Shown piece by piece: positions 62,090-64,000 of a stretch of DNA of 64,000 nt. Position 1 is the stretch's first letter. The number at the start of each line of letters is the position of its first letter. The stretch is from NCBI GenBank assembly GCA_964612295.1, contig CAZTDY010000003.1, positions 90,871-154,870 of the forward strand, written 5' to 3'. This DNA comes from CAYQJL01 sp964612295. Lineage in GTDB: Bacteria > Eisenbacteria > RBG-16-71-46 > CAIMUX01 > WJJG01. A program made the translations under genes and the position numbers. The notes beneath the pieces are model-generated. The model had not been told where the DNA came from. It made no database searches and was given only the letters and a program-made list of their open reading frames with translations.

Positions 62090-62445
62090 CTTGAATCCCG
62101 TCCCCTCGTCCCCTCGGACGGCCGTCAACCGCGACAACTTCAGCCGCCCTCGAAGAGCGCCTCACGGTACGCGGCAGAATACCGATCCACCCGGCAAACC
62201 GCAACCGGTATACATCATTCAGTACATAAGTTTGGCTTCCCAGCAGCGCTTGTCTCCGCGGGGGCCAAGCAGGAATGTACCCGGGGTCCGACGCAAAGAT
62301 CCAAGCAGATCACCGAGGCCGAAAACGACACGAAGTGGTCTTTTCCCGGCTTCTAGATCACGTCGTAAACGGCGACCGTAGGTCACCGATCTTTCCACTG
62401 TTCGGCACCTCGCCCATCAGGTGATCGGCCTCGGTTACGCGCCCG
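62090..62445. other. Intergenic region upstream of the nuo operon
   Basis: Between nuoA and the end of the HNH gene on the same strand. It contains the promoter candidate above; in the part closest to the HNH gene (62300-62445) I see neither a gene nor a convincing terminator. Confidence 0.45.
62176..62204 (-). promoter_or_regulatory. Sigma-70-like promoter for the nuo operon
   Basis: Read on the minus strand: TTGCGG, 17-base spacer, TATTCT, ending about 86 bases before the chosen nuoA start. Three of six -35 and four of six -10 positions match consensus. Confidence 0.4.
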
Positions 62446-63708
62446 TCACTCGATGGGCTTGAGAGCCTGCATGTCCCAACCCCTCTCGTGCCACAGTCGG
62501 TGGCAGGCCGAGCACAGTGTGACGAGGTTTTCTAGCCGGTTCGATCCCCCTTGAGCCCGCGGCCGAATGTGATGGACCTCCAAGTACCGTCTTCGCCGGC
62601 ACCCGGGGGCCCGACATTGGCGCCCGTCCCGCTCGAACACCGCCCTCTTCGTGGCCGCGGGGACCGTCTGTCGCCTGCGTTGACCGGGTCGTTCGATTGT
62701 GGCGTCACACGACGCCGCATCTCGTTCACCTCGCGAGAGCCGCCGAGCCCCGCGATTGGTCTGCACGTGTGCGCTTCTACAGTGTCCACACTCGTAAATG
62801 ATGATGTGATAGGGAGATGATATCCGACCCCGGGGTCGAGATTCGTCACTTACGGGCTTTGTGCGGGCCGGTGCGTCCGATTTGCCGTCCGCCAGCAACG
62901 ATTCGAGGCCTTGCAGTATGATCTCCTCGCGCGTCTCGCCGGAGGAGACGATCCGGCTCTTGTGGAGTTTCTCGAGAATCGCTTCGTAGCGCGCCAGCTG
63001 CAGCGAGGAGAAACGAAGCCGAATCGTGGCGGGCGCGTCCGGGGTATCGTCCTGTCCGACCCCCAGTTCCTCCGGCGATGGACTGGCGGTCGGTATGCTC
63101 GCAGTAGAATCCGCTTCCGTCGCGGGGTCCTCCACCGGGGACCCGTCGGCCCGCGCCTCCGATCGTGCGGCTGCCGCACTCGGTTGCGGAGTCGTCGGAA
63201 CGAGTTCCGTCTGGCGGGCACCCGGCAGAAGCGCTTCCATCGCACGCCGCTTGGCGGCGGCCACGTCCCGTTCGAGATCGCGCCGCCCCAGGCGCCGCGC
63301 CCTCCCGATCCAGGATCGCTCGTTCTTCGATGTGGCAACCTGGATCAGCACCCGCACCTTCGTCCACCCGATCTCCCCCTTGGCAAGGGCGCTTCGCAGA
63401 TGCGGTAGTTCCTGCAGCTCGGCCGCAAGGTGATCGAACCGGTAGGCCCGGTTCGTCGAGAACCCGAGCCGCTCGGTTGCGTAGTGCTGCATCGTCGCGT
63501 AACCGAAATCTGCATAGAGCCTTCGCCGGGACATCTCGGTGAACCAGAGCAAGGCACTGCCCTCCGCCCGATGCAGCTCGTGAATCTCCCTGCGGAGCGA
63601 CGCATCGACCCGCTCCGCTGGCAGACCTCGGCGAAAGACGTGGCACGCGAGTGGCTCGGTCTCATCACGAACAACGGCAAGTTGATGGGCCGTGGATGAC
63701 GAATACAT
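62446..63708 (-). CDS. HNH endonuclease domain protein
   Basis: Protein of 420 residues. The N-terminal half (about 40-165) is helical and resembles the DUF222-like region found before HNH domains in deltaproteobacterial and actinobacterial proteins (ADFGYATMQHYATERLGFS). A low-complexity linker follows, then the C-terminal nuclease with CRAPGCRRRR, EVHHIRPRAQGGSN and LCSACHRLWHE, a complete zinc-binding HNH motif. Such genes are often multicopy and may be mobile or selfish, but no transposon ends are seen. ATG at 63708 has GGAGG with a 5-base spacer; the frame continues 81 bases upstream. Confidence 0.85.
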   Translation of the reverse strand: MYSSSTAHQLAVVRDETEPLACHVFRRGLPAERVDASLRREIHELHRAEGSALLWFTEMSRRRLYADFGYATMQHYATERLGFSTNRAYRFDHLAAELQELPHLRSALAKGEIGWTKVRVLIQVATSKNERSWIGRARRLGRRDLERDVAAAKRRAMEALLPGARQTELVPTTPQPSAAAARSEARADGSPVEDPATEADSTASIPTASPSPEELGVGQDDTPDAPATIRLRFSSLQLARYEAILEKLHKSRIVSSGETREEIILQGLESLLADGKSDAPARTKPVSDESRPRGRISSPYHIIIYECGHCRSAHVQTNRGARRLSRGERDAASCDATIERPGQRRRQTVPAATKRAVFERDGRQCRAPGCRRRRYLEVHHIRPRAQGGSNRLENLVTLCSACHRLWHERGWDMQALKPIE

Positions 63709-64000
63709 TGCGACCTCCATGTGCGGTGCGAGTGAGCAGAAGAGCGCATGATGGAACCCCTGAATTCCGTATCGAAACTGACGGGGCATGCGGTACTAAG
63801 GGATGCTCAATCTGTAGCAAGAGCGAGGCCGGGCGTCACGTTGTGTGCACAATACGTGTGCATGAAAGCCGCGCGGAGGGCTGATTTCCGCGATCACACG
63901 CAACAGAATCCAGCGGACTGGTAGTCCGCTTGTAGAGGAAGAGCACTAGGGAAACAAGTGGGCGCATTGACCGTCGAGATGCGGCAGGGAGATTCACTGC
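63709..64000. other. Right-edge region without a recognised gene
   Basis: No supported coding sequence. It holds one short hairpin (listed separately) and must include the HNH gene promoter, which I cannot identify. Confidence 0.35.
63912..63930. repeat. Short perfect hairpin
   Basis: AGCGGACT, 3-base loop GGT, AGTCCGCT: 8-bp stem with no T-run. It could be an operator or a weak terminator for a gene beyond the window. Confidence 0.35.

Noticed and set aside
62530..62560. A GGTTCGATCCC string resembling a tRNA T-arm
   Set aside because: It lies inside the HNH gene, and no acceptor or anticodon arm can be built around it.
62446..63708. HNH gene as part of a restriction-modification or retron system
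   Set aside because: No methyltransferase, specificity subunit or reverse transcriptase is adjacent; the domain layout is that of the common stand-alone DUF222-like HNH proteins.

Overview
The window is GC-rich bacterial chromosomal DNA with 43 protein-coding genes that I can support and no rRNA, tRNA, CRISPR array or insertion sequence that I can see. Two secreted proteins end in FlgD/Por-like C-terminal domains. There is also a barrel-like outer-membrane protein and a full 13-gene complex I operon. This points to a diderm, respiring bacterium, and the style (FlgD-type tails, lipoproteins, sulfatase, CehA-type hydrolase, bacterial topoisomerase VI) suggests an FCB-related candidate phylum such as Eisenbacteria or Krumholzibacteriota. 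That placement is inference only. Of the 43 stop codons, 29 are TAG, 13 TGA and 1 TAA, which is unusual for a GC-rich bacterium.

Layout. 1-2700: a truncated PLP decarboxylase, a convergent C26 peptidase and a DUF4136 lipoprotein. 2720-9088 (minus strand): a Tat-exported substrate-binding protein, a membrane hybrid kinase with two receivers and a soluble GAF/PAS hybrid kinase, with no output regulator nearby. 9437-15721: a cation-chloride-cotransporter-like permease, a membrane sulfatase-fold enzyme and a frameshifted CehA-type secreted protein. 16030-23725: a double zf-TFIIB protein, a DUF4097 protein, a two-gene secreted repeat/HEAT cassette, a LOG-family enzyme and a CoA transferase. 23968-30472: a TonB-receptor-like barrel, a fused radical SAM protein and a CPBP protease. 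30509-34552: topoisomerase VI (top6B-top6A) and a divergent HTH plus histone-H1-like protein. 34714-42387: trpS, a chemoreceptor with two tandem CZB zinc-sensing domains, two-subunit fumarase, a beta-propeller protein and a soluble transhydrogenase. 42484-47321: a secreted TPR-CHAT protein convergent with a subtilase. 47429-62089 (minus strand): nuoABCDEFGHIJKLMN with NuoC and NuoD fused. 62446-63708: an HNH endonuclease.

The most unusual region is 30509-34552. A bacterial topoisomerase VI has an H1-like, AT-hook-containing tail on subunit B. Across a promoter region rich in inverted repeats sits a small protein joining an HTH, an H1-like Arg/Lys/Thr/Ala tail and a new C-terminal helical segment. 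I read this as a candidate chromatin/topology module. The next most interesting items are the orphan sensory relay at 2720-9088, the chemoreceptor with apparently extracytoplasmic tandem CZB domains, and the Asp-x-Tyr repeat/HEAT secreted protein with its translationally coupled partner.
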